From: Myxococcales bacterium
GTDB lineage: Bacteria; Myxococcota_A; Polyangia; Haliangiales; Haliangiaceae
Direction: 5' to 3'
Assembly (NCBI GenBank): GCA_016706545.1
Contig: JADJJK010000077.1
Location: 62,001-126,000 of the forward strand
DNA: 64,000 bases
The translations under genes and the position numbers were made by a program. The notes under the pieces are model-generated. The model had not been told where the DNA came from. It did not search any database and was given only the letters and a program-made list of their open reading frames with translations. This document shows positions 29,001 to 36,912 of the stretch, one piece after another; within the stretch, counting starts at the first letter, position 1, and each line of letters begins with the position of its first letter.

Positions 29001-30367
29001 CGCGCAGCTTGTGGCTGGATGGCGCGCGCAAGCGGCTGTGGGTGTACAACGACGCCTCCCGCACGGTCTCGGTGCTCAACGTGGCCGGCCTGCTGGCGCG
29101 CGGCGAGGTCGCGTCCACCGCGGCGCCGCAGGTGCAGGTTTCCGGCGGGGCGTTCGAGACGCTGACCGCGGCGCAGCTCGCCGGCAAGAAGCTGTTCTAT
29201 GACTCCGAGGGCAAGGTGGCGAGCGCAGATGGTGGCGATCCGGTGCTCCGCATCAGCGCCGAGGGCTACATCGCGTGCGCGAGCTGTCACCTCGACGGTG
29301 GCAGCGACGAGCGAGTGTGGGACTTCACCGGCCGCGGCGAGGGGCTGCGCAACACCGCCAGCCTGCTGGGCCGCGGGGGGATGGCCATGGGGCGCGTTCA
29401 CTGGACCGGCAACTTCGACGAGATCCAGGACTTCGAGAACGACATCCGCGGTCCGTTCGGAGGCGCCGGCCTGATGTCGGACGCCGCCTTCGCCGCCAGC
29501 TCGGCGCCGCTGGGCGCCAAGAAGGGCGGGCGCAGCGCGGAGCTCGACGCGCTGGCCGCGTACGTGTCCTCGTTCGTCGCCAGCCGCTTCCCGCGCAGCC
29601 CGTACCGCAACCCCGACGGCACGATGACCGCCGCCGCCGCTCATGGGCGGCAGATCTTCGTCGCCGAGGGCTGCGCTGGCTGCCATGGCGGGCCGCTGTT
29701 CACCGACAGCCAGGTCGTTACCCTCAAGCTGCACAACGTCGGCACCATCTCGACCGGGTCGGGCCAGCGACGCGGCGGCGCGCTGCTGGGCCTTGACACG
29801 CCGACGCTGCTGGGGCTGTGGCGCTCGGCGCCGTACCTGCACGACGGCTCGGCCGCCCGGCTGGCCGACGTGTTCACCGCCACCGGCGGCAAGGTGCTGC
29901 AGGCGGAGCGCGGCGTCACCGCCGGTAGCTCAGGGATCTCGCTGTCGCGCACCGCGCGCGGCGCCAAGTTCGTGCGGCTGCGCGACGTCAGCGGCACCTT
30001 GACCTTCGGCGGGGTGGATGGCGGCGCTGGTGGCGCTGGCGTGATCACGCTGCGCTACGGCTCCAGCCATTCCCGGACCATCAGCCTCAAGGTCAACGGC
30101 GTGGAGACCAGCGTGCCCCTGGCCGCGACCTCCACGAGCCAGGTCTTCGAGTACGCTCGCTCGGTCTCGGTGCCGGTGACGCTCGCCGCCGGGATCACGA
30201 ACACCATCGTCATCTCCGGACCCGGCGGCGGGCACTTCGACGTCGACGACATCAAGGTCTCGACGCCTGCCGAGCTGGGCGCCGCGGCGCCGCACCGCAA
30301 GGTGAAGGAAGCCGATCGCGCCGATCTGATGCAGTACCTGCTGCAGCTCGACCGCCCCAACGGCTAG
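26075..30367 (+). CDS. Large lipoprotein: Ig-like, PKD, beta-propeller and di-haem cytochrome c modules
   Basis: This 1430-residue protein starts at ATG 26075, with a signal peptide and lipobox ATSGC (Cys about 19). The order is: a LVIVD-type repeat region (about 100-430, ERVWDISNPSAPRAF, GVATYDISDPAHPVLL); a SbsA-type Ig domain (about 437-545); a PKD domain (about 547-634, YRFSFGDGA and AAGHYTVTAQV); a YVTN-like propeller (about 645-1030, MSPDGRTAFVT); and a cytochrome region with haem motifs CASCH (about 1068) and CAGCH (about 1200), as in MauG/di-haem peroxidases. A C-terminal carbohydrate-binding-like sandwich (about 1294-1395) ends FDVDDIKVS. The next residues, SAPYLHDGSA, are also typical of di-haem peroxidases. 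It is probably a surface redox protein. Confidence 0.88.
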   Translation: MRTLSVSTSIALLCATSGCGLSPSIDEESAEPEVVHPADPTPAELARLDDQDRSAASSAASSTASSTDQRSSEGGQLSALASALVFSPTSVTPAAKPGFPGARGLNKATYTAGQILAANVLPLQGRVAAISYLNGWLYTSIEQPSSPPGSDTKERVWDISNPSAPRAFEALPPGQVPNPTFNAHGVLYKGDMVQAGAPLRAESFGGNIVRLDGAQTRAIGMSSAVGARGALSYPWQVWNMWPYHALPDHIPIYKRGVQQNGTTWNPKNETGIVGHPIVLGNLLIWASTQAEGVATYDISDPAHPVLLDTLRLSIGAYWPEVHGNYVIFSGKTFQVVDYSDPTNLRFVASIPTPDSPTVVYPHCQDDFCFYDTYKIDMRTVESPTPSVTRYGISARGERLIDGSHWQLPLGNLLVLGGNGNPRGGLSIVAHQAQPDTRKPFVSYHVPRPGQVSFPRGGSIQVLVHETLDMSTVNAQNVHLRALGASADVPVDLAFSGNGILSIAPQADLALGTTYTVTLTAGGIKDVAGNGIEGMSFSFSTGATSQGNRPPAISALSAAPAPVSPGAAASLQVTASDPNGPLSYRFSFGDGASTAWSATATASHSYAAAGHYTVTAQVKDALGAVASKTVGLTVMTAPPTGPRPTQSGRFAVAGGKLFVVNPDNSTITGLNLDTMAVSVPEQRVAANPRSLAAAFDGTLWIAARDADKIDIRSATGAALASVALPYGSAPEGLAMSPDGRTAFVTLAGSSALARINVATRTITGVLPLGAEPGALAVTADGARVLVSRLVSREDRGEVWDVASGATLTLSRTIPLVASRGYGSEPQFGDPDRADNARGVPNYLTGISISPDGKTAWVTAKKDNVYRGLFSGGAVRWLANVPFKDLLVEPADLTSDRSVRSILCALDLAAGAERLEERRDLDNSEGPAAVAVSPVGDYAFVALRGNSSVAVIDTLTVASPFLIGIQSNRGRYAVGAAPRSLWLDGARKRLWVYNDASRTVSVLNVAGLLARGEVASTAAPQVQVSGGAFETLTAAQLAGKKLFYDSEGKVASADGGDPVLRISAEGYIACASCHLDGGSDERVWDFTGRGEGLRNTASLLGRGGMAMGRVHWTGNFDEIQDFENDIRGPFGGAGLMSDAAFAASSAPLGAKKGGRSAELDALAAYVSSFVASRFPRSPYRNPDGTMTAAAAHGRQIFVAEGCAGCHGGPLFTDSQVVTLKLHNVGTISTGSGQRRGGALLGLDTPTLLGLWRSAPYLHDGSAARLADVFTATGGKVLQAERGVTAGSSGISLSRTARGAKFVRLRDVSGTLTFGGVDGGAGGAGVITLRYGSSHSRTISLKVNGVETSVPLAATSTSQVFEYARSVSVPVTLAAGITNTIVISGPGGGHFDVDDIKVSTPAELGAAAPHRKVKEADRADLMQYLLQLDRPNG

Positions 30368-30431
30368 CGCCCCGACCGGGTGACACGGACGTGAGGCCCC
30401 GGGTGACGCCGCGGGGATCGGCCGGCGCTTG

Positions 30432-32759
30432 CTACGGCTCGAGCGGGCAGATAGGCGCGACGGCGGGTCGGCGCGGCACGCGCAGCGAGTAGAGGCGAGT
30501 GCCGATGCCGAGGTGGAGCTGGTCGGCGGTGCCGTGCACCGCGACCAGATCGGCGGTCTCGCTGTCCGCCTGGGCGGGCGAGGAGATCTCGCTCCAGCTC
30601 TGGCCATCGAAGTGGCGCAGCTCGCCGCTGGTCGCGGCGAGCAGGAGATCATCGGGGCCGGCGCCAGAGAGCAGGCTCCAGTTCGCTGGCTCGGCGGGCA
30701 GCGGCGCGGCCAGGCCTCCGCCCTCGAAGCGGACGAGCAGGCCGCCGTCGCCGGCGAGCCATCCGCTGGTGGCGGTCTCCGCCCAGAGCGCGTGTACCTT
30801 GCCGGCAGGCAGCGCGGGCACCAGCACCTCGGGCGGGGCCGCCGCGCTCGGCGAGAAGGACCATAGCTGCGCCGCGCCCGCAGGGCCGACGCCCTCGACC
30901 ACGGCGAGCACCACGTCCTGCGCGTTGTGCGGCGCCGCGGCCGCGCTGATCTCGGCGTCGCCGGTCCACACCTCGGTGAGGTCGCGGGCGTCCAGGCTGC
31001 GCGCCAGCAGGTGCGTGCGCAGCGGGCACTCCGACGAGCCGCTGCCGACGCGAGCAAACAGGTACGCATGCGCCGCGCTCAGCGTCAGCGCGACGGCCTC
31101 GGCGCGCCGCCCGGTGGTACCGCAGCTATCGGTCCGCACCGGCGCTGGCGGTGGCACGGTGGTGTCGCCCGGGAAGCGGTCCCCCACGCCACGCAGGAGG
31201 TACAAGGTGGAGGGCGTCGACTGCGCCCACGCCGCGAACCAGGGCTGCTCCACGCCTGGCCGCACCGCCAGGCGATGCGGCTCCCACCGGAAGGACCCCG
31301 GCCCCAGCGGGCGCAGACGCTCCACGCCGTTGACGGTGGCGTTCCAGAGGACCCCCTTGGTCAGCGCCCACTCGGCCCCGCCCAGCCCGGCCACCGCGCG
31401 CAGCACGCAGCCGGTACACACCGGCCTCGCGGCGAGATCCTGTACTAGCTGATATCCGACGCCGGACCACTCGACGAGGCCGTGATCGGTGAGCGCCAGG
31501 ATGCGATCCTGGGCGCCAGCGCCAGCGAAGATCCGGCGGCCCTGGGGGCCTGGCTTGACCTCGCGCCAGCGCCCGCCGGCGAACGACAGCAGGACCTTCG
31601 AGCTGTCGGCGAGCCGGCCTAGCAGGTACAGCGTGTCACCTGGTCCGGTCCAGGCGGCCTCGGCCTTGGACATCTTCGGGAGCCCGATGGCGCCCTCGGC
31701 GCCGAGGTGCTCCACCAGCGAGACGCCGGTGCTCGTGACCGCCCCGACCTCCAGCACCGCGACGAACAGGGGTGCCCCCTCCGGCGCGACGTTGCCGATC
31801 AGGAAGTCCTGATCGCGGATCCGGAGCGTGGCGACGATGCCCAGCCGGTACGGCAACGGGGTGCAGCTACGCGCGAGCTCGTCCACCCTGGCATCGCGGG
31901 CGACCACGCCGATGGAGGCGATGCTGGGGGTGACCTCGGTGATGAGGAGCGAGGTGCCTCGGGGGATGACGCTGCGCAGCTCGCCGCGCGTGCCGCCGCA
32001 GGTGGCGCGCCGGCTGTGCGCGCGCCAGCCAGTGCCGTCCTTGCTGACCGTGGTGAGGATGGCGTCGCCGCGGCCCAGGTACACATCTGCCTCCTCTCCA
32101 GCCCGCGCGCTGACCACGCGGGCCAGCGGCCCGGTGGCGTTGCCGAGTCCGCTCCAGGTGACCGCGCTCAGCTCGTCGCCAGCCAGCACCTGGATGGGCA
32201 TGGTCACGTTGGCGGCGGCGGACTGCACCGCCACCGCGGTGCTCGGATCCAGCGCGGCGAGGAAGGCCAGCGGCGCTCCCAGGTCCCGGCTGGTGCAGGC
32301 CATCCCCGCCTGTCGCCCGACGACGCCATCGGTCTTGCTGAAGGTCCACAGGGTGTCCCCGGAGACCACCAGGCCGCTGGGCCGCGCTGTGCCGCAGGCC
32401 GGTCGCTCGGACGGCGTGAAGCCAAACCGCGCGCACGGTGAGCGATCGAAGGTGCAGGCGTTGGTGCAGGCGACCTGGCCGAAATCGTAGCCTTCGGCGG
32501 CGCACGCGCGGTGGCTCCAGGTCTGGCACTCCTCCCCTGCGTCGAGCTGGTCGTTGAGGCACGAGGTGGCCACGCAGGTGGCGCCGCAGCACGCGGAGTC
32601 GGCGGGGCACGCGACCTCGCCGGGACAGCTGCGGGTCTCTAGCTGCTCGCAGCCAGCGGCGAGCGTGAGCAGGCAGGCGACGACGGAGGCCACGACGGAG
32701 GCTACGACGGAGAAGGTGCGCCGCGCGCGGCGCGTTGGGCCAAGGTCAGGAGCGGTCAT
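30432..32759 (-). CDS. Cys-rich lipoprotein with beta-propeller-like body
   Basis: This 775-residue protein starts at ATG 32759, sharing one base with the upstream stop (TGATG). The signal peptide contains SVVASVVASVVA repeats and a lipobox LAAGC. A Cys-rich segment follows (about residues 35-110: CPGEVACPADSACCGATC, CLNDQLDAGEECQ, CTNACTFDRSPC), as in myxobacterial DUF4215-like or EGF-like modules. The remaining 650 residues are repeated strands such as DTLYLLGRLADSSKVLLSF, DRILALTDHGLVEWSG and LWAETATSGWLAGDGGLLVRF, which suggest a propeller. The product is likely exposed on the outer membrane. It is the third gene of the kinase operon, so it may be a receptor or output of that system. Confidence 0.8.
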   Translation of the reverse strand: MTAPDLGPTRRARRTFSVVASVVASVVACLLTLAAGCEQLETRSCPGEVACPADSACCGATCVATSCLNDQLDAGEECQTWSHRACAAEGYDFGQVACTNACTFDRSPCARFGFTPSERPACGTARPSGLVVSGDTLWTFSKTDGVVGRQAGMACTSRDLGAPLAFLAALDPSTAVAVQSAAANVTMPIQVLAGDELSAVTWSGLGNATGPLARVVSARAGEEADVYLGRGDAILTTVSKDGTGWRAHSRRATCGGTRGELRSVIPRGTSLLITEVTPSIASIGVVARDARVDELARSCTPLPYRLGIVATLRIRDQDFLIGNVAPEGAPLFVAVLEVGAVTSTGVSLVEHLGAEGAIGLPKMSKAEAAWTGPGDTLYLLGRLADSSKVLLSFAGGRWREVKPGPQGRRIFAGAGAQDRILALTDHGLVEWSGVGYQLVQDLAARPVCTGCVLRAVAGLGGAEWALTKGVLWNATVNGVERLRPLGPGSFRWEPHRLAVRPGVEQPWFAAWAQSTPSTLYLLRGVGDRFPGDTTVPPPAPVRTDSCGTTGRRAEAVALTLSAAHAYLFARVGSGSSECPLRTHLLARSLDARDLTEVWTGDAEISAAAAPHNAQDVVLAVVEGVGPAGAAQLWSFSPSAAAPPEVLVPALPAGKVHALWAETATSGWLAGDGGLLVRFEGGGLAAPLPAEPANWSLLSGAGPDDLLLAATSGELRHFDGQSWSEISSPAQADSETADLVAVHGTADQLHLGIGTRLYSLRVPRRPAVAPICPLEP
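32679..32714. repeat. Three tandem 12-bp repeats in a signal peptide
   Basis: The unit GACGACGGAGGC with small variants encodes the hydrophobic SVVA repeated three times inside the lipoprotein signal peptide. Confidence 0.8.
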
Positions 32760-33733
32760 CACCAGAGTCCTCCCACCGAGGCGACGGTGGCGTCGCCGGT
32801 CAAGCCGTGGCCCAAGGACAGCGCGGGCGCGGCCTCGACGGTCGGCTGGTTGAGCACCACCAGCAAGACGCCGGTGGCCAGGGCCGCGCCGCCGAGGCTC
32901 AGCACGCCGTAGCCGAGCTGCTGCTGGCGGTGGGCCCGGTCGCTGCGCGCCGCCAGGTCCGGCGGGGTGCCGCCGGCGCAGCCGGTGGCGCAGCGGGCGT
33001 CGAACTCGCTGCGCACGTCGGCCACCTCGCGGCGGCCGAGCACGACCGCGCCGCCGCCGGCCGCGGCGATCAGCGCGCCGCCGCCAACCACCGACCACGG
33101 CACCCAGCTAGCCCAGCGCCGCACCAGGCGCGCGCGCCGCGGGCTCATCGAGATGTCGACGGCCTGGCTGGTGCCGGGCTCGAGCACCAGCGTGCGCGAG
33201 TACGCCTCGTGGCCACGCTGGCGCGCGGCCAGCGTGTGTGAGCCGGGCTCGAGCGTGAGCTTGCTGGCGCCGGCGGTCAGGCCTTGCCCGTCGATCTCGC
33301 ACGTCGCGCCGCCGGGGCAGGTCACGGTGATCGTCCCCAGGCGCGCGCGCAGGAGCCGCAGGTAGTTGCGGGCCTCTCCTACGCGCTCGCCGAGCGCCTC
33401 GGGGTGCTCGAGCGCGGCGGTCAGGTGCTGGTAGGCTTGCCGCGAGCGGTCGAGCTCGATCAGCACCACCGCCAGGTTGAAGCGGATGCCTGGCTGATCC
33501 CAGCGCTCGAGCGCAGCCTGGTACAGCTCGGCGGCGCGCGGCAGGTCATTGCTGGCGAAGTGCGTGTTGCCCTGGGCGAACAGGGCGCGCGCCTCTTGCT
33601 CGGCGCTGGCGCTGGCGCTGGCCGGCGGGCCGGGCGACGGGCCGGGCGGCGCTGGCGCCGGCTGGCCCTGCGCCAGCGCCGGGGCGACGGATATCGCGGC
33701 GAACAACGCGGCGGATAGCGGGACGAACTTCAC
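32759..33733 (-). CDS. TPR/PEGA-domain membrane protein
   Basis: This 324-residue protein starts at GTG 33733, overlapping the kinase stop as GTGA. The signal peptide is VKFVPLSAALFAAISVAPAL with AQG after it. TPR-like helices span about residues 44-125 (EARALFAQGNTHFASNDLPRA, AELYQAALERW). A PEGA domain (about 133-198) contains GTITVTCPGGATCEIDGQGL and LEPGSHTLAARQRGHEAYSR. Two transmembrane helices lie at about 209-231 and 272-293, separated by a Cys-containing loop ARCATGCAGG. This TPR-PEGA-TM architecture is common beside Ser/Thr kinases in Myxococcota. It probably forms an envelope complex with the kinase and the lipoprotein. Confidence 0.85.
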   Translation of the reverse strand: MKFVPLSAALFAAISVAPALAQGQPAPAPPGPSPGPPASASASAEQEARALFAQGNTHFASNDLPRAAELYQAALERWDQPGIRFNLAVVLIELDRSRQAYQHLTAALEHPEALGERVGEARNYLRLLRARLGTITVTCPGGATCEIDGQGLTAGASKLTLEPGSHTLAARQRGHEAYSRTLVLEPGTSQAVDISMSPRRARLVRRWASWVPWSVVGGGALIAAAGGGAVVLGRREVADVRSEFDARCATGCAGGTPPDLAARSDRAHRQQQLGYGVLSLGGAALATGVLLVVLNQPTVEAAPALSLGHGLTGDATVASVGGLW

Positions 33734-36405
33734 GGTGGCAGGTCCCCGATGATCTTGGCTTGTCGCCGGGCCAGCGCGTCGGCGCGCTCGCGCTCGCGGG
33801 CCAGGTTCTTGCGTTCACGCGCCAGCGCGCTCTCGAGCTCGCCGCGCAGGCGCTCGGCGGCGCTCAGCGACGCATCTCGCTCGCCCAGCAGCGCTCGCGT
33901 CTCGGTCAAGGCGGCGCGCAGATCGTCCTCGCGCTGCTCGATGACCTCGCGCTGCGCCGCCACCTCGCGCTGGCGGCCCGCGGCCTCCGCTGCGGCGCGG
34001 GCCCGCGCGGCCTCGGTCTGCTCCAGCACGCGCACCTTCTCGGCCAGCGCGCGCTCTGCGGCGGCGGAGCGCGCGGCCTCCGCGGTGGCGCGCTCGGCCT
34101 GCAGGAGCGCGGCGCGCTCGGCGCGGCGTACCAGCGCGAGCGCCGCGGTCGAGGCCACCGCGATCGCGGCGACCAGCGCCACGCTCGCGGCGAGCAGCAG
34201 CCGACGACGACGCCTGCGCCGGTCCCGGTGCGCCGCCGAGGCCTGGATGAACGCCGCCTCCACGCCGGACAGGATCAGCGCCGTCGAGCGCACCAGCACC
34301 TCGGCGTGGGTCAGCGCGTCGCCATCCCACAGCAGCTCGGCGGCTCGGTGGTGCGCGTCCCAGGTGGTCGCGGCGTTGCCGATGCGCTCGCGCAACGCGC
34401 GCTCGGCGTGCGAGGTGCTGAGCCAGTCGGCCAGGCGCGGCCAGCCGGTGATCAGCACCTCGTGCGCCAGCTCGATGGTGGCGGTGTCGTCGCGGTCCAC
34501 CAGCAGGCGCGCCTCCAGGAGCGCGCTGAGCACAAGCGGCGCCGCGCTGGCCATCCCCTCCAGGTCCGCGCGGGACACGGCGACGCGCGTGTCGCGGCCG
34601 GTCACCATGCGCAGGAACATGGCGCGCGCCAGCCGCTCCTCGTCCTGGCCGAGCGCCGCCAGCACGCCGTCGGCGTAGCGCGCCAGCGCGCCGGCTACCC
34701 CGCCGATGGCGGCCAGCGCCGCGCGCGGGATCATCCGGGTCGCCTGATCGCGCTGCCCCCAGAGCTGCAGCGCCATGGCCTGCAGCATGGGCAGGGCGTG
34801 CGGGGCGCCATCGAACGACGCGGCGATCTCGTCGAGCAGCGCCGGCTCCTCGAAGCGATAGCCGGCCAGGGTCAGCGGCCCCTCCATGGCGGCGCGCAGG
34901 CTGCTTTGGTCCAGCGGCGACAGGAGCAGCGTGCCCAGCACCACCGCGTCGGCCAGCTCTGGGATGCCGGCCACCTCGTGCAAGAAGTCCGAGCGCATGG
35001 TCAGCACCAGCCGGAGCGGCTCGCCCGGGTCATCGGCCGCGGCCAGCAGCGAGGCCAGGAAGGCGCGCCGCTCGTCGTGATCGCGGCACAGGGTGAACGT
35101 CTCCTCCGCCTGGTCGACCAGCACCACCACGCGAGCTCCGCGCTGTCGGCACCAGGCGCGCAGCCACTGGCCGAGCCGGCCCGGCTCGGACGCGAGGCGC
35201 GCCTTGTCCTCGCCGCTGATCGCCAGCCCGGGCAGCTCGCGCAGCGCGCCGATCAGGCTGGCCAGCGGGCGCGGCCCTGGCCGCAGGGTGACCACCGACC
35301 ACGGCTCCTGCTCCGCGCGCAGGAAGGGGACCAGGCCGGCGTGCGCGAAGCTGGACTTGCCGGCGCCGCTCTGGCCCAGGATCGCCACCACCGCGCGGGT
35401 GCGGAGCAGCTCGAGCGCCCGCTGCACGTCGCGCGCGCGGCCAAAGAAGCGGTCCGCGTCGCGTTCGGTGAAGCCGAGCAGTCCGGGATACGGACATGCG
35501 TCCTCGCGCCGTCGCGCCGGCGTGCGCGGGTCCAGCTCCTCGAGCCCGCGCAGCAGCTCCGCCGCGTTCTGGGTTCGGTCCTTGGCGCGCTTGCACAGGC
35601 AGCGATCGATGACCTGAACCAGGCCGTCGGGCAGGCCGGGGACGGCGTGCGCGATGGAGCGAAACGGCGCGGTCGCGTCGCGGGTCGCGCTCTCGAGGTG
35701 GGCCGGATCCAGGCGGCCTGCGGGGTGGTGCCCGGCCAGCGCGTAGTGCGCGATCACGCCAAAGGAGAACAGGTCGGCGCGGCCGTCCACCGGGCCGCGC
35801 TCCCACTGCTCTGGCGCCATGAACGGGCCGGTGCCAAAGATGCGGCCGCGATCGACCTGGGCCAGCGTGGCCAGGTCGCGCTGGCCGCCGTCGTCGCTGG
35901 CGTGCAGCAGCGCGGCGATGCCGAAGTCCAGCACCTTCACCGCGCCCTGGCGCGTGACGAAGATGTTGTCCGGCTTGAGGTCGCGGTGGATGATGCCCGC
36001 GTCGTGGGCGCAGCCCAGGGCTCGCACCACCGGCGTGAGCAGGGCCAGCGCGTGAGACACGGTGAGCGGCGCGGCGCGCATCACCTCACGCAAGGTCTGG
36101 CCCTCCAGGTACTCGAGGACCATGTACGGCAGCCCGTTCCATGAGGACACCTCGTGGATGACCACGATGTTCTCGTGGACGCACCGCGCGGTGGCCCGGG
36201 CCTCCACCACGAAGCGGCGCGCCAGCGACTGGTCGGCGTCGCCGCGCAGGAACTTCAAGGCGACGCGCCGGCCCAGGGGCAGATCGCGCGCCAGGAACAC
36301 CTGCCCCATGCCGCCGCGGCCCAGCGGGCGGATCACCTCGTAGTTGCCGATCCGATCACCGGGCGCGGGCTCGCCAGCCTGGCTGGACACTGCGTGCGCG
36401 TGCAT
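33730..36405 (-). CDS. Ser/Thr protein kinase fused to a STAND-type P-loop ATPase
   Basis: This 891-residue protein starts at ATG 36405, with GAGGTGA 6 bases upstream; no protein features precede it. The kinase domain spans about residues 21-285: LGRGGMGQVFLARD, catalytic Lys in VALKFLRG, HRDLKPDNIF, LDFGIA and FMAPEQWERG. A linker YPGLLGFTERDADRFFGR leads to a novel-STAND NTPase, with Walker A GQSGAGKSSF (about 340) and Walker B VVVLVDQAEETF. A transmembrane helix at about 735 (LLLAASVALVAAIAVASTAALAL) precedes a 140-residue Ala/Glu/Arg coiled coil. It is likely a signalling receptor with an intracellular kinase, and the first gene of a three-gene coupled operon. Confidence 0.9.
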   Translation of the reverse strand: MHAHAVSSQAGEPAPGDRIGNYEVIRPLGRGGMGQVFLARDLPLGRRVALKFLRGDADQSLARRFVVEARATARCVHENIVVIHEVSSWNGLPYMVLEYLEGQTLREVMRAAPLTVSHALALLTPVVRALGCAHDAGIIHRDLKPDNIFVTRQGAVKVLDFGIAALLHASDDGGQRDLATLAQVDRGRIFGTGPFMAPEQWERGPVDGRADLFSFGVIAHYALAGHHPAGRLDPAHLESATRDATAPFRSIAHAVPGLPDGLVQVIDRCLCKRAKDRTQNAAELLRGLEELDPRTPARRREDACPYPGLLGFTERDADRFFGRARDVQRALELLRTRAVVAILGQSGAGKSSFAHAGLVPFLRAEQEPWSVVTLRPGPRPLASLIGALRELPGLAISGEDKARLASEPGRLGQWLRAWCRQRGARVVVLVDQAEETFTLCRDHDERRAFLASLLAAADDPGEPLRLVLTMRSDFLHEVAGIPELADAVVLGTLLLSPLDQSSLRAAMEGPLTLAGYRFEEPALLDEIAASFDGAPHALPMLQAMALQLWGQRDQATRMIPRAALAAIGGVAGALARYADGVLAALGQDEERLARAMFLRMVTGRDTRVAVSRADLEGMASAAPLVLSALLEARLLVDRDDTATIELAHEVLITGWPRLADWLSTSHAERALRERIGNAATTWDAHHRAAELLWDGDALTHAEVLVRSTALILSGVEAAFIQASAAHRDRRRRRRRLLLAASVALVAAIAVASTAALALVRRAERAALLQAERATAEAARSAAAERALAEKVRVLEQTEAARARAAAEAAGRQREVAAQREVIEQREDDLRAALTETRALLGERDASLSAAERLRGELESALARERKNLARERERADALARRQAKIIGDLPP

Positions 36406-36730
36406 CTGGGTCACCTCGGGCCGCGGCGTGGAGATCGCGGCGACGCGGTGAGCTGCGCGGCTGCCGCGGCAGGATGGAGTCGACGCACCGGCATGACAGC
36501 CCACGTTGTCACGTCCGTCGCCGCGTTCGCAATCGGGCGGGTGCTGGTGTTTGCTGGCCGGTTGCGCGCGCGCGCTGGGGTCCATGCTGCCCAGGCTGCG
36601 GAGCGTACGACGCGATGCGTGAGCGGGCGCGGACGCGGGATCGTGGTGGCGAGGTGGTGGCGACGCATGCGCGCGGGCCTCGGCTGGAAGACACGGGGTG
36701 GGTGCGCTGGTTGCGCGGCGCGCCCGACGT

Positions 36731-36756
36731 CGATCAGCAAAATCGATCAGCAAAAT
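36731..36756. repeat. Perfect 13-bp direct tandem repeat
   Basis: CGATCAGCAAAAT occurs twice without a gap, in the gap upstream of the STAND-kinase operon. It is much more AT-rich than its surroundings, so it is either a slippage product or a two-site protein-binding sequence. Confidence 0.7.
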
Positions 36757-36871
36757 CCGCACGCGCGCTCGGGCGCCGCGCCTCCTGATAGGATGAACAG
36801 GTCAGGGCGACGCCGACCGAGAACGGCCGCGTGGCCTCGAGCCTCTGGGCTCCCATCTGCTCGATCCGGAG

Positions 36872-36910
36872 GAGCCCGGGCCCGCGGCGCCGGCGCCACG
36901 CGCTGGGCTC
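36872..36910. terminator. Imperfect GC hairpin after kinase gene
   Basis: Outer arms GAGCCC (36872-36877) and GGGCTC (36905-36910) enclose the self-complementary GGCGCCGGCGCC (36886-36897). It lies immediately after the minus-strand kinase stop at 36913. No T-run follows. It is a possible terminator of the sigma factor-kinase unit. Confidence 0.35.
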
Positions 36911-36912
36911 GG

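Larger units (their letters stand above)
36406..36912. other. Intergenic region, 507 bases
   Basis: This lies between the STAND-kinase start and the stop of the second kinase, both on the minus strand. It should carry the promoter of the kinase-PEGA-lipoprotein operon. It contains a 13-bp direct repeat (36731-36756) and, next to the second kinase's stop, an imperfect GC hairpin (36872-36910). Long open frames in this region are low-complexity Arg/Ala translation. No gene is supported. Confidence 0.5.

Noticed and set aside
27293..29842. 849-residue open frame on the minus strand
   Set aside because: It lies wholly inside the cytochrome-fusion lipoprotein, whose haem motifs and propeller repeats establish the plus frame.
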